This document shows, one piece after another, positions 1-13,204 of a stretch of 64,000 nucleotides of DNA. Below the pieces are notes generated by a model, which was not told where the DNA came from, searched no databases, and saw nothing but the letters and a program-made list of their open reading frames with translations. Positions within the stretch are counted from its first letter, which is position 1. Every line of letters starts with the position of its first letter. The DNA is taken from positions 182,405,506 to 182,469,505 of the forward strand of contig RSEF01000001.1 in assembly GCA_003993805.1 (NCBI GenBank), given 5' to 3'. Position numbers and translations under genes: made by a program. Source of the stretch: Himantopus leucocephalus (Eukaryota > Chordata > Aves > Charadriiformes > Recurvirostridae).

Positions 1-2383
1 AATGGAAGGCCAGAAATCAAAGCCAAAGAACTGCAGCAAGTAGATAGCCAGCATTACACTGCTGAGAAATGCTGGAACTACTTACGCAACCATTTCTAGG
101 ATTTTCTTTCCACATCCAGAAAATAGCTGTGGAGTACACAGTCTTTCCTTGAGTCTGGAAGAAGAGTAACAGAAACCCACAGGAAAAATTAGTGTTTCAC
201 TTTGTAGGTTTGACTATTGTATTGAATTAAAAAACACTAATTCCTATTTGATTCTAATTAGTTGAGTATACCTGATATAAATATCTGTTTTATGAACTTG
301 TAACGTGTGAAAAGTCTGTATTAACTGTGTGAGCCATTAGTTATGGAATTGTAAGGAATATACATTTATATTTATATTATTTATTATGTACGTATGTTTT
401 CTTTCCAGAACATTTAATGAATTTTGACTTCTGACGCTAGCTGATTGTTTACCATTGGGGAGTTATCAACAGGAAAAAAGGCAGTTGGAATTAATTTATG
501 CTTTTTGAGAAGCCCTTATCCTTCAGTTGACTGTTACCCTGAAGTAGGATAAAAGATTTGAACTGTTTTTAGCTTTATGGTGTGATACAGCCTAAACCCC
601 AGAAAGTTTTTCAAATGTTTTGGCAATCTACAATGCCTTATTTGCCTCCACAGAAACTACTATTCAATGAAATATACTATTTCACTTCAATACATACCCA
701 TATCCTTTGAGACAGAGAAAGAACCACATAATAAAGACATTTTACATGATTCCACAGGAACAAAAATGTTCAACCAAGTGGCATAGACAAAAATATTGAA
801 CTTGCATGGCAGTCAAGTCAGATATATTTTGAAGATGAAAAGCAGAAACTTAACTCTCTCCTTCATTATGTCTGTAACAAGGTAACAGTTGATATCACAT
901 TGTATTATTTCCTGAATGTTATAGAACATTCTGAACATCAAGAGAAGGGATGCATCTGATTTCAACATAAATTTCAAAACAGACAAGGTTTGGTCCAGTG
1001 TGGATGTTGGTCTACCTAGTGGTATATGTAATCAAATGTTTGACCCTCTGAAATACAAGGGAATTTATTTCAGTGCAGTCTAAAAATGTCAGGACATAAG
1101 AACTGTTTAGACTAACACAGTGGCTCAGGGTTAAAGATGCAGCTGTTTTTAAGAAATCAATTTTGATGCAGTAATAGGTTACTTTCTGCAAGTAACTATA
1201 GCAGGCCAGGGACACTTCTTTGGCCCTCAGGCATAAGTGGCAAAGCCTTATTGTGTCCAGTTGCTTAAAATCTCTCTTATCCACAGACAGAATTTGTTCT
1301 TCCATACTGCCTATTTGGATGTGCTATTCAAGCCCAGATGTTTTCCAGGGAAAAGCTGGCATATAGCAAAGCAATGTTGGAGATGGTGCTGGCAATTAAG
1401 CATGGATAATGAAAAAACATTATACAGACATAGCCGGTGTCTCATGGACGTTTATTGATATCACTGCATTGACATGATCCCTTATTTAAATATAAGGCAC
1501 ATCTTTAAGACTTTTATGTTTTTGAAAGTTGAGGTACATGGCAAATATGCTCACTATAAATGAAAATAAATCACATTAGTTTATATTCTATAGCCAGAAG
1601 AAAATACATTGTATACGATTAAAGTATACACTTGGGAAAAAAAGATGCCTGTATTCTGGTGCTGCAGGCAGGCATTACCTATTCAGCAAGTCACTGAGCT
1701 GCTGGTGCCTCATAATTCCCATCTGCAAAAAAAGGCATATTTTACTCATTAACTCTAGAGAAATACTAATAGCCTACAGTTGTTTGTTTTTGGTTTTTTT
1801 TTTTTAAAAGAGAGAGAATCAGTCTAGAAAGGGAAAGAGGGTAAAACATGGTGTTCCCTTTATATATATATATAAAAATATATATACGCATACACATATT
1901 TAAAGATGACTGAACTTTATCTTTGAAGAAATCATAGATTTTGGTGAAAAAAAAAAGATATGTGTGGACAAATATCCAAAGTAGTCTATGACAGAAGGAA
2001 GAGGTACTCCTGTCTAAGAGATAACCTGACAGGACACATATGATAATATTATTCCATCTAACTGAAAATCATAATTGCATTTTAAGATTGATGGGAAGTA
2101 TTAATATTTAGCAGTACATACTCCCAACTTATCCTCACTAGAGATTAATGAGCATTCAAAGAATGAACAAAATGTGCAATTCTAAATCATTTGTCATTTA
2201 GAAAGTGCCATTGATCAACACCCAGCTATTCAGTAGTGTACTATTTGATAAATAAATGATTTAATTTTTATGCTTAGTAATTATCCACAGAAAGATGCTT
2301 CAGCCCCTAGTTGTGTGTACACCCCATGATCAGAGACCAGGTATGTGTCATCCACTTCTGAGATCTTTAATGAAAATTAATTT
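1..2383. other. Intronic sequence without recognised genes
   Basis: AT-rich unique sequence. Apart from the (TA)n run nothing was recognised. Short open frames here lack splice signals and family resemblance. Confidence 0.65.
1861..1887. repeat. (TA)n microsatellite
   Basis: Seven TA units, then AAAAA, then four TA units. Confidence 0.9.
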
Positions 2384-2610
2384 AGGTTAGATATTAGGAA
2401 GAAATTCTTTACTATGCGGGTGGTGAGACACTGGAAGATGTTGCCCAGAGAAGTTGTGGATGCTTCATCTCTGGAAATGTTCAAGGCCAGGTTTGATGGG
2501 GCTTTGAGCAACCTGGTCTAGTGGAAGGTGGCCATGGCAGGGCAGTTGGAATTAGATGATCTTTAAGGTCCCTTCCAGCCCAAACCATTCTATGATTCTA
2601 AGATTCTATG
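2384..2610 (+). mobile_element. CR1 LINE, 3'-end fragment
   Basis: A short 5'-truncated CR1 retrotransposon. The sequence starts at the conserved GGTTAGATATTAGGAAG block and runs through the 'gtggtgagacactgg' and 'ttcaaggccaggtt' blocks. It ends in an imperfect ATTCTATG/ATTCTAAG tail, so the element is in + orientation. CR1 insertions are normally 5'-truncated and end in this octamer-type repeat instead of poly(A). No coding potential remains. Confidence 0.93.
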
Positions 2611-5600
2611 AAAACACACATAAGCGCATTTAATAATGGTGAGAAAACACTGTATGTTTGGTCTCCTAGAAAAATACAGAAAATTCTGTTACAAGCAGAC
2701 TTACAACACCGTTATCTAGCTATTCTGCTCAGAATACTTTCCATGGTCAGCAGACACACACTAACTCTAGACATTAAGGTAGACTTTAGATATTTTGTGT
2801 AGAAGTGCATCTGAAAAACACTTCTGTAGTCAACAAAGGATTTCTAGGTTATAAGTCTGAGATGCTTGTTTCTCTCCTTTGATTTTTTAGGGAGCCTAGG
2901 TTGATCATAGTTTCAGATATGCCAGGTGCTTAAAGTGAGGTGGGGAGGTTTCCACATTAGGAAACACTACATTACCACACACTGCACCATCACAAATCAT
3001 GTTTATCATGACATAGTTTGAATGAAAAATTTGACATTTATTTCTTTGTAATTAAGATTAAAAAAACCAAAACAGAACAAACAAAAAACCCCTTTGTCCA
3101 AATTCAGCAAACCTCTTCTATAAGACAAGGAGACAAAATAAATGTGTGAAACAAAAAAAAAAAGTAGTGTAATTAGACGTACTGTTTAAGGAGATGGTAT
3201 ATTCACTGAAGCAATGAATTTATGTTGCTTGAGGAGAATATAAATATGTTCACATTAACGTGCCATTACTTTTGCTATTATTAACATTCAAAATGACTCG
3301 GAGAACAGAAGAAGCACAGCAAGCCGTTTTCGGTCGTCGGTCTCACGGAGGAGTCTTTGCAGCCGTACACCAGTAGGGGATGCCAAAAGAAAATGTAAGA
3401 AAAGCCCTCTTGTCCCATGAGCATATACCTGAATTCTCAGTAGATTCCTTTGCATTTCATACCTTGGTCTTTCGGTTCTGCAGTCAGAAGGCTGGAAAAA
3501 AAGAATACTAGTACAAGAAAAATTACAGAATAATAATTACAATGTAATAACATCAATCAATATAAAATAAAAATTTGTAATGAAAGAATCAGACTACTTT
3601 CTTGGTGTGCAAGCAGTGCTGTGAAAACCTTGAAGACTTTAGGACTATCAGTTAATATATATCACTGCATGAAAAATGTCTTTTTTACTTCAAGGAAGTA
3701 TCTAGTTTTGTGTTTATGAGTTTAAAATATCACAAGTATATATTAATTCATTGACATTTCTGCTTGGATTTGGCAATTGATTTATAGATTTCCCAATGAT
3801 GTATCATTTATGGTGCACCACTTTTAATATATTTTTCTAATTTAAATTATATTTCTATACTGTGTGATAATTAAAGTGATAGATTACTTTTATTAAATAA
3901 TGTATTTTATTGAAATGTCATTTTGTTTTATGAGTTCACATTGTGTCGCCTGTTGTTTTTAACATGTTTTTTCTTTGCAACATTCACATTCTGTGGTGCA
4001 GTTTTATTAAATTAACTGAGGTAGGCAGGCATTCAACAAAAGGACTTCAGTTATGTGATGCTCACAATTGTGAAGTGAAACTTCTCAGCTGCAGCATTAG
4101 AATTTACAAGGCAGATGATTAAATTCCCATAAACTGGTAGTCCCATAAACCTCAAATACTGGAGTACTTAAGATGGAAAACAGAAAATGAGAAAGGGATG
4201 GACTCGGGTGGGTTGCCCACACTGAACTGTCATTTGATATTCCCTAGGTTTTATGCACTTACAAGTGTTCTTTATGAAGGCTGAAGATCCCTAGTAGGTC
4301 CCATGTTCTGTCTACCAACCCTGGGCATATGTCTGAGATAGGCATCTCACACGGCAGCAGATGTAAGAATGCAATGTATTGAGCCACATGTGCCTGAAAC
4401 TCTTGCTTATTTCAGTTTAGACACCTATTGCAGCCAGGACTAAGAACTAGGGAAAAAAAGAAAAACAATCTTACTTTAGGTGTCTAGAGAAAATTCAAGT
4501 TATAAATTGGGAGAGTCTTGGGGATGTAATTTCTGCTGCCTGTATCAATTGTTGTCTAATGTGAAGAACTCAAGGAGTTTCTGGAGAATACTACGAAACA
4601 TAACTAGTGAAATGTAAAAACAAATTTCTCTGGCTTAGTGGTTTTTGTGGTTTTTTTTTCCGTTGCTCTCTCCATTTTTATTATAAGCTAAACAGGTCCC
4701 AATTTCAAGAGAATTGTTAGAGAGCAATTGCAAACAAAATACCTCAGAGTATTTGTTTGTAATATAGACTCAATCTTCATGCTAACAAAAGGTAGAGTTC
4801 AAATGACCATTTTTGGGGTTGGAGTGAATTTTCTAATCATTAGGTTCCTATTAAAGTTGACTTTTCCTTCACTGTGTTTGGCAGAAATGAAATCAACTGG
4901 AATAAAGGAGAGCTCTGAATGTTCCAATCAAGTCAAGCTCCTCCAGAAACTTATATGCTTATATGTTATTTCAAATATTTTAATGCGGGAGATGGGTATA
5001 ACTACAGTATGATCAGCAGAGACAAAATTCTATGAAGCCAGTCCTCTCAGGTGACTTTTGTGAACCAGAGAATTTTCTGACCGAAACATTAGGCACTACA
5101 TGAACACAAATGCCTAAGTAAGCCAGCTCAACTTTCCTTCAATGAAAATCACAATATTAAAGTAAATTTCAGCTAAATGCCACTTGACTGATTTGTTGAA
5201 CACCCACCCCATGAGGATCTTATAGCAAAAAAATGTAAAGAATTCAAATTTGAATACAGGTTAAATGTCCACACAGCAAAACTAATTGAACACTGGCTTT
5301 TCCCACACTCATTTGGTTTATCTATTATGTGTATGTTGAATGAATTGATGAACTGCAGCCTGTGTTTGTTATCTGAAAGCCTCTTTTGAACTAATTCGGC
5401 TGCTTTTCTGTAAGGTCTGCTGAGTCTATTGTGTTCTTGAGTCACATAGACATGCACACTCTGGCAGCCACCATGTGGGGTTGTGTCCCTGGCCAGATCA
5501 AAGCTTGCTGGCACTCCAGGGGCCATAGCAGGGCCACTCTGTCACCGGAGCAGAAGCTATAGTTATCACATCTCTTTGCAACTGGCAAGTTGTTCTAGAC

Positions 5601-7519
5601 AGTATCAGAAAAGAGAAGCATGATCTGAAGAAATGTTTGTTTCCCTTTGTCACTGCATGCAAGGAGAGTCATCGTGTTGCTCTATCCTGACCAGGAATGG
5701 GAAGTGAAAGGTTTCCTCTCTCTCCATGCACTTACAGTGGTGTCTGCGCCCACACTCCCTATGTAGTAACCAAATTTACAAAGACTTCTTTCATCTCTTG
5801 TCCCTACACCTCTCTGTACCCTATCTACTACACCCTGCAGACCTTAAACAGAAATACTTTTTTTTCCTCTTTTTCCCCACCTAGATGGTAAAGTAGTTAT
5901 TGTATCAATCTCAGCAAAATAAATTTTTACATGTAAGTCAAAGTATAATGAAGTTAGAATTCTATGGGTAGATAATACTTAATGTCATGTATAATAATCC
6001 ATTCATGTATGTCACCATAAAAATACTTAAGAAACATGAAACATTAGTAAATTCTTCAGTTTTATATTAAATCATTATTAGCAATAAATAGCAAATTCCA
6101 GATCAATCTACTTTCCATTGAGCTCATAAGACTAATTGTGTCAGCTAATATCTGCACCTCTAGAAGTTGTAACAGATTAAGAGAAGACACAGCCACAAGG
6201 AAAAGACAGCTTCAGGAAAGAACTTACAAATTAAGAAAATGAGCTGGATTCCATACACATTGCACTGCTATGTTCACTGTGGCTCAATTTGTTCTGGAGA
6301 CAGCTTTTTTAGTGCCAGATGACACTTTTTATGGCTCGTAACTTAGTTTTCAGTGTTGTGCTAATCAAATCTTGGTGTCATAAATACCTGGCACAGTGTG
6401 ACAAATCTGACTTTGATATAATAGAGTATTGTTCACCCTGACACTTCATCCACCTGATGTATATATGCCCTGATACTGCCTTAAATTTAGCAGGGGAATT
6501 GTGAAAATTACAGAAGCATGTCAAACAGATGAAACAAATATGGTTATAAAAAAAGATACCAAAAGCATTTTTTATACTTGATGTGAGGAATACTATATAT
6601 TTTTAGAAGCTTTTTAAAAATACCCTGTGTTGTTAGCAATTACTTTCCTCTTCTGCAGTTCAACAGGCTACATTAAATGATCGTTTCTATTAAGTTCTAA
6701 TTATATTTCTTGAAGAAATGGGTTGATTACTTTGCATCTACAGCAGATTATTCATTTTAAATTCTCCATTGCACAAATTGTTTTCAGCTGTGCTGTATTG
6801 CAGCACCACTTCAGCAAAATAATAATTTATAAAAAATATCTGTCAGTAGGGTACAGAGAATTCCTCCAATCTTGAGGATTTCTGCCAGCTTTTACCATAT
6901 TTAGCTTACTTCATTATTCTCATCTTTTTCTTTCTGATTTCTTAGAAATTGATGAAGTAGAATACACAGTACTTAAATAATAGTGCAGAAACTTGTTTCT
7001 ATATAAATTAGCCACTGAAAAAGTTAAAGAAATTGTAAGCTTAATGTATAATTCCCTTATTAATGCAGTCTAAATCCCAGTTTCCAAACTTACCTTCCAT
7101 CAAGACACATCTCCTTCATTTCACCTCTATTTGCTGCTGTCAATCCACAGATTTCCCCCAATTAGGAATTAAAGCTAACTGTTTAAACAGCTTTTCCCCG
7201 GACAGGAACATACTGAAAATATTGCTGGTACTGGAGAAAATAAGTAAATAAGTAAAGATGTATTTCACCTCATTTACATGGCAGCAAAGTCTTCTACCTG
7301 GGAAAAAACTGCTGTCAAAATGTAAAATGTATTCAGGCATTCAAGCAGTATTTCACCTATTCAGGTGAAAAAGAACAGGTCCTGGGAATGTCTTTTGATG
7401 AAAAGAATTTGTATTCACCTTCATTGATTCCCTTTTGAGATGCATTTAACCTCATTCTCCCTTTATATGCTGATTTATCTACTCCAACATAAGCAAAATT
7501 ATACCCATGGCAGCCCTGA
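2611..7519. other. Intronic sequence; holds a CpG-dense patch
   Basis: Mostly AT-rich unique sequence. A short CpG-dense patch stands out at 3299-3365 (see findings). The 117-codon minus-strand frame at 5173-5526 shows no domain and is likely chance. Confidence 0.6.
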
Positions 7520-7615
7520 CAGGTATCTGTTCCATAAAGACTCCAGTGTTAGTGACTCCACAGATTTGCTATGGATTTTGGTAATGCTCTCCTAGTCATT
7601 AGAAAATTTTATTAA
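7520..7615 (-). mobile_element. Possible ancient CR1 remnant
   Basis: The block 'agactccagtgttagtgactccac', followed by a decayed version of the CR1 segment that normally reads through '...gttccag...caccc', resembles the antisense of the CR1 3' region. Similarity is weak and there is no recognisable tail. It could be chance. Confidence 0.35.
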
Positions 7616-7701
7616 TAAGTAGCTTGATCCATTATTTCTTAAGTAGTTCACTGTGTATACAGGGTGCAAGTTACTCTGTTTGTAGGAAGCTTTTATGGAT
7701 T

Positions 7702-7981
7702 TCATAGAATCATAGAACCATAGACTCATTATGGCTGGAAAAGACCTTTAAGATCATCAAGTCCAACCATTATCTGACTCTGCCAGGCCCACTTCTAAAC
7801 CATGTCCCTGAGCACCATATCTAGACGGCTTTTAAATACACCCAAAGATGGCAATTCAGCCACTTTCCTGGGCAGCCTGTTCCAGTTTTTGATAACCTTT
7901 TCAGTGTCGAAGTTTTTCCTAATGTCTAACCTAAACCTCCCTGGCGCAACTTGATGCCATTTCCTCTTGTCCTATTGGTTG
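7702..7981 (-). mobile_element. CR1 LINE 3' portion, interrupted by assembly gap
   Basis: The copy begins with TCATAGAATCATAGAACC, the reverse complement of a CR1 tail, followed by 'ggctggaaaagacctttaagatcatc'. It continues in antisense through the 'gggcagcctgttccag' and 'cctaatgtctaacctaaacctccctggcgcaacttgatgcc' regions (quoted in parts across 7868-7963). It is cut at 7981 by 100 Ns. The sequence after the gap (8082 on) shows no CR1 similarity, so the 5' end of the element lies inside the gap. Confidence 0.93.
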
Positions 7982-8081
7982 NNNNNNNNNNNNNNNNNNN
8001 NNNNNNNNNNNNNNNNNNNNNNNNNNNNNNNNNNNNNNNNNNNNNNNNNNNNNNNNNNNNNNNNNNNNNNNNNNNNNNNNN
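7982..8081. other. Assembly gap of 100 Ns
   Basis: Exactly 100 Ns, which looks like a default placeholder for a gap of unknown size. It falls inside a CR1 copy, a plausible cause of the assembly break. Confidence 0.98.
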
Positions 8082-9657
8082 TTTTTTGGTTTTGTGTGGA
8101 ATCACTTTTGAAATTTTATATTGCAGAAATTGGGGCTTTTTGTAAACAACATGTAAAATGAGGAAAGAAGTATAAACTGAGTTTTTATTAGTGCTGATGA
8201 AAATGATTAAATGCAGTTATTTGGGAAGCAGTAGAGGTGTGCTCTTTTTCTTTACTTGCAATTGTGTAAGAGTCATGATATATTTTTTCTGAGAAGCTTA
8301 GCTAATATAATTTAATTGCTTTTTTCTTTTGAATATTTTTGATAAAAATATTTTATTTATATTATTTTAGCATTATTTTAGTTATTATTATTTAGTTATT
8401 ATACTAAGTTTATTTCAGTAAATGCCCTTTGTAATGAGAAATTGATCTGCAGTAAGAAATCTTTTCATTTGTTTTCTAAAATATGTGTTATTTTATATCC
8501 ATGTAGTGATAATGCTAGAGCTGTTTGAATTAGATTAGAAAGAGTCATCCATCCTTTAGTGTGATGTCTTCTTGCTGACATCAGCAAAAAAAAATTCAGA
8601 TGTACCTCATTGTAACTAAAGTCACGACCAGGCAATACAATTCACTTTATTCTTTCGTCATACAATCTTCAATAGAACTATGTGTGTAGAATTTGATATA
8701 AGCAGAAATGAAAAAACAAAAACTGACAAGTATTGTAGTGAAAGTACAGAGTGTAAGAAGTCATATGTTAGGCAGTTTCAGCGCTTTCAATGAAAGATGA
8801 GTGGAAGCTATGGTAGTGGCAGTGTCTGGAATAAGTGGTGCTAAAGTACAAAAAAAAAGGATAGACTGTGGGGATCCAAAACTATTATTTCAACTAACAG
8901 TGATTCTAATATCCTTGTCAAGTAGGCCATAAAACAGTATGGAATACAAAAGAGTAATAAAAAGACAGAAAGGCAGTGGAAAGCACAAATGAAATATGCG
9001 GAAGATGGAACCTGAGAAACAGAAAGACCAAATCAAGACCCAAATAGAGAAGGTAGAAATAGACTGAAAGAACAAAGAGGGAAAAAATGTAAACCAGGTT
9101 GTGGATTATAAGTTCAGCAAAGAAACGGAAAAAGTAGGTACAGAATTGTTTCATAAAAGGACTTGAACTATTGTTGTGATTCTTTAAAAGGACTATACAT
9201 ATTAAAATTTTCAGAGAATATAAATGCAACTAAATGTCTTATGAGTTTTAGGAATAATAAATGCTGCATAAAGTTTAATAAAGTTAATTGCTTACCTAGG
9301 AAGATATTTTTGGTTGGTTGGTTGGTTGGTTTTTTTGGGGGAAAGAAAGGTTATTTTCCTTTGCCTCAACCACCATGAATTATCTAATAATGATAATTAA
9401 ATTCTGCCTATTCAAAGACAAATTTTTAAGTTTTCTTGAACTTTAAAGAAAAAAATTTTCTGTTCATTCTGAAAAAGTTCCAGAAATGCTAGGCCTAATT
9501 TTCATCATTTCACTCAGATGATTATTTCTAGTGATTTTCTATATCCCGCAGAAATAACTGTAAGATTCATGTGCAGACTTGCAAATGACAGAGTTGTGTC
9601 ATGAAATCACTGCCAATGAAATGATAGTGAAAAATCTTAAGAGCTTTTAATTATTTA
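8082..9657. other. Intronic sequence without recognised genes
   Basis: T-rich after the gap, then unique AT-rich sequence with the TGGT repeat. Nothing coding was seen. Confidence 0.65.
9311..9330. repeat. (TGGT)5 microsatellite
   Basis: Five perfect TGGT units followed by a T/G run. Confidence 0.93.
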
Positions 9658-9771
9658 TCATAGAATCATAGGACGGTTTAGGTTGGAAGGGACCTTAAAG
9701 ATCATCTGATTCCAACCCCACTGCCACAGGCAGGGACACCTTCCACTAGACCACGTTGCTCAAACCTGGTC
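9658..9771 (-). mobile_element. CR1 LINE, short 3'-end fragment
   Basis: It begins with the inverted CR1 tail TCATAGAATCATAGGACGG, followed by 'ttaggttggaagggacc' and 'cagggacaccttccactagac'. Only the last 110 bases or so of the element are present. Confidence 0.93.
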
Positions 9772-10205
9772 AATTTATGCCATTTAAAGTTCTTCAGATG
9801 AAAACCTATTGTTCATAGAAAAAAAATCTAGTAGTTGGTAGTAGATAATTTTACTGAATCTTTCATTTTCATTAATACAATGCTTATTATATATTAATTT
9901 GAGTCCTTATTAACTGTTAAGAGTATTCTCACTTTTTCTATCTTTATTTTAATCACTGTCCATAGCTCTCTGAGCTAAAGCATGTTAAATCAACATGTCA
10001 TGGAAACATAGCATAATAATTTCTTTACCAGAAACTGCTTAAAAAGCTCATTCACCAGGAGAAATGCATGATCCTTTTTGCCGATGTATAATGACCCTTA
10101 CTTACTCATGGGTCACCAGAAGAATCTGACTACTAATAAAGAAAATCAGGACTGAAGTGCAAATTGATGTAAATTTAACTTTCTGTTTTCATTGATGCAA
10201 AATGT

Positions 10206-10226
10206 AAAAAAAAAAAAAAAAAAAAN
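10206..10226. repeat. Poly(A) run ending in an N
   Basis: Twenty A residues followed by a single N at 10226. Confidence 0.95.
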
Positions 10227-13106
10227 GGCTTTGATTTTATTCTTACTAGATGGTAAATCTCAGAAGGAAAATACATGTATAAATATAAAAACTTTAATCG
10301 GTCTAAGCCTATACATTTTTCAATTATTAAATTACAGTTTAGAAAATATTTTAACTATCTTTAAAAGTATTTCATTGTTATCTGTTTCAGTGATTTAAAA
10401 TTAAGGAGATGCTTTCCAAAGAATTTTTAGATTTTCAAAGTAATTTCAAGTAATTATTCTTTATGAAATATTTTTAACCTATGTGATAGCTTAAGGCATG
10501 TTTACAAACTCTGTCTATGATTTTAGAGAACTAAGAATTTAGGGTAGGATTCATCCCCCTAAGTAGGAATAAGTATAACTGAAGAGAACAACTGAGGTAA
10601 CATATTTTTGTTTCCATGAAAAAAAAAAATAGCATGTTTAGGATTAAAAAAGTTGTGGCTTGGGAGCAGTTCCTGCCTCTTAAGATACAACGAGGATTAT
10701 TGAGAAGACTTTGCAAACTGAAAATCTCCTTCCTGAATCTCTCCGTCTTTTTATTAAAAAAACCCACATCCGTTTTATCCATACTGGAAGTTGATTATAA
10801 ATCTATTACTATGGTTTTTACTACTGAAAGGAAAAAATTATTAAAAGCTAGTTTTAATTTTTTAAGTTCTATTTTATACATATCATTGAATTAATGTGTA
10901 AAAGCCCTTCTACATTGGAAGGTACTTCTTGTGTAATTAACAAAGAACATCTTGACCAGGCTCCACAGTTCATTCTTATAGTCATTTCAGTAATGGTCCA
11001 TCATTTTTGCCTTGTGTGATTATGCTGCTAGTGTCTAATTGATAGACCTTTTTGCAATTTACAACATGAACTTCTCGATAGGTTAGAGTGAACCTGTTGC
11101 TGTTTGTTCACTACTTTTTGGCTGAATATTAGGTAATATTATTACTAGCAAACACAGTTCACTTACTTCACAAAGTGACAAGAATGCAACAAATAATAAA
11201 GAGGAGTGAATTGTTAAGAAAGTTTAACCTAGAGCTGGGGTGTTTTCTAGGACTTAACATAATCCTTTAACTTCCAATTTTTATTTTATTAAAATCTCAA
11301 TGTCACTTCTGAAAATAAAAAATTTCCCCAAAAAAGTGAGAAGTAATCTAGATGTTAAATACATTCTCAACTTTAAAAAGCAACGTGGGTGATATTATTT
11401 TAACCAAATGTAGGTATCTGCTTCTGAGTAAACTCACTTTATTACAACAGAGAAAAATAAATGACTCAAAGATGGATGTCATCTTAATCTAATATATGCT
11501 AGGGTAAAAGGTCAAAAATTAAAGGACAAATAAACAAGGACCCACATGTCATATTCACAGTTCAGATGCAGATAAACTTTGCACAACAGAGGACTGCTGA
11601 CTTACAAAATTGGCTACTATCATTCAGCAAAGTATTGAATTACATCAGTTATATTCCATTGAAGCTAAGTAAATGTCTGAAAATAAAGCTATAAATCTTT
11701 TGGTTTAGATTTTTTTTGAAGCAGAAACTTAGTATTGATATAATTTTTTTAATCTACAAAGGAATTCCCAGAATCAAACCAATAGACAAGTGATCACACT
11801 TGGACAGTCCATTTAGATAGACAGAAGAGCCTAAATCCTTTCTTTATAAGATTTCAATTTAGAGCCTTAGAAATATGATTTGGTTGCCACAGCTTAAATT
11901 ACTTTTTATCAGCTATACTTCGCAATAGACAGCTCTTTTTTCCATTTAGGTGAAAAATTAAAACTAATAGTTTGAGCTAGCTTTAATCAGTTATGCGGGA
12001 ACTAAGAATCTGAATTTGTACAGAAACAGACTCAAAGCAATGACAGTTTCCTATAGCTCAAATTTGGTCATAAAGGCCATTGACTTTCAAATGTCATTTT
12101 ACACTTCTTGCTTAAGATGTTATTTTTGCCTATAACAATGTGGATAAACGGATCAAATGCACCAAGTGTAGCTGCAGAATCTTGAATGAATGTTTTCATT
12201 TCTCTTTGAAACACAGAAGAAAACACTCATAAATAACTCCTTCTTAGCCAAATGAGACAGAATATTCTCAGCCAGTCCAGTATAGTCCTATGTAGTTGCA
12301 ATTGTTTAGGTATGCCCAAAAGAAAAAAAAGAAAAGATTTTGCAAAAGAATTACCAAGTGTTACTTTCCGATAAGTAATCCGCTTCTAAGAAACTAGACT
12401 GAGAATTATTTTTTTTTTTTAAATAAATGTTTAATTTGTCAATTGCAGTTATGTAGGAACATATAGAATCAGCCTATTCCTGGCCTTACGTAGCTCTTCA
12501 TTCAGCCTTAAGTATTTATTAGGACATAACACCATATAGCTAAAAATCTTACAGAGAAATCATTACATTTAGTCCTGGACCAAAGTGCTGTCCAGGTAAG
12601 ACTTCATTGGTAGATTCAACCATTACATTGGTCCTGCAGTGAGGATTTGGACTCTCTGCCTAGCATTTTTCTTAATATCAACGTATAAAATTCAGATTCA
12701 GTTACATGGATAAAATTCAGCTTCAGGATACAAGAGTTTTCTATCAAATATGACTAGAATAAAAGCTTCAGTGTTGGCCTATGAAAAAACCCTCTTTCCA
12801 CTTTTAATCTGTCCCTTCTTCACTTACATTCTTGTGCAAAACATTATTCGCTACTATTAATTTAACAGTATGACTGTAATGGAAAACCGAACAGCTCAAG
12901 GAGAAAGACTCATGTCATGTGTCCCAAAAAAGTTCTTTGAATCAAGATCTTGTTGGAAATGGCTTTCTTTTCTGCAATGGTAAATCTTTCTGGATACATC
13001 AGCGTCTCAGAAGGCAGAGTGAGACATGCCATAGAGACACATCTCTATGCCAGAGATGTGTGTTCTCCTTCTCTCTGTGGTGATATCTGTGCACAGCCAC
13101 AGACTT

Positions 13107-13204
13107 AAAAAAAACAACCAAAACCAAACATAAAACAAACAAACAAAAACCTAAACCAAAACAAAAATAAATAAAACCAAAAATACCAAACAAAACCCCC
13201 AAAC
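13107..13204. repeat. A/C-rich low-complexity tract
   Basis: About 100 bases made almost only of A and C in AAAAC, AAACC and AAAT mixtures, with scattered T. Read in reverse it gives a spurious open frame (12999-13214). Similar shorter tracts occur at 3060-3093, 25021-25063 and 44990-45041. Confidence 0.9.

Noticed and set aside
5173..5526. 117-codon minus-strand open frame
   Set aside because: No domain, no promoter or splice context, and length within chance expectation.
10206..10226. Poly(A) run as the tail of a processed pseudogene
   Set aside because: No coding-like sequence or flanking target duplication precedes it. The adjoining N makes it look like an ordinary homopolymer assembly problem.
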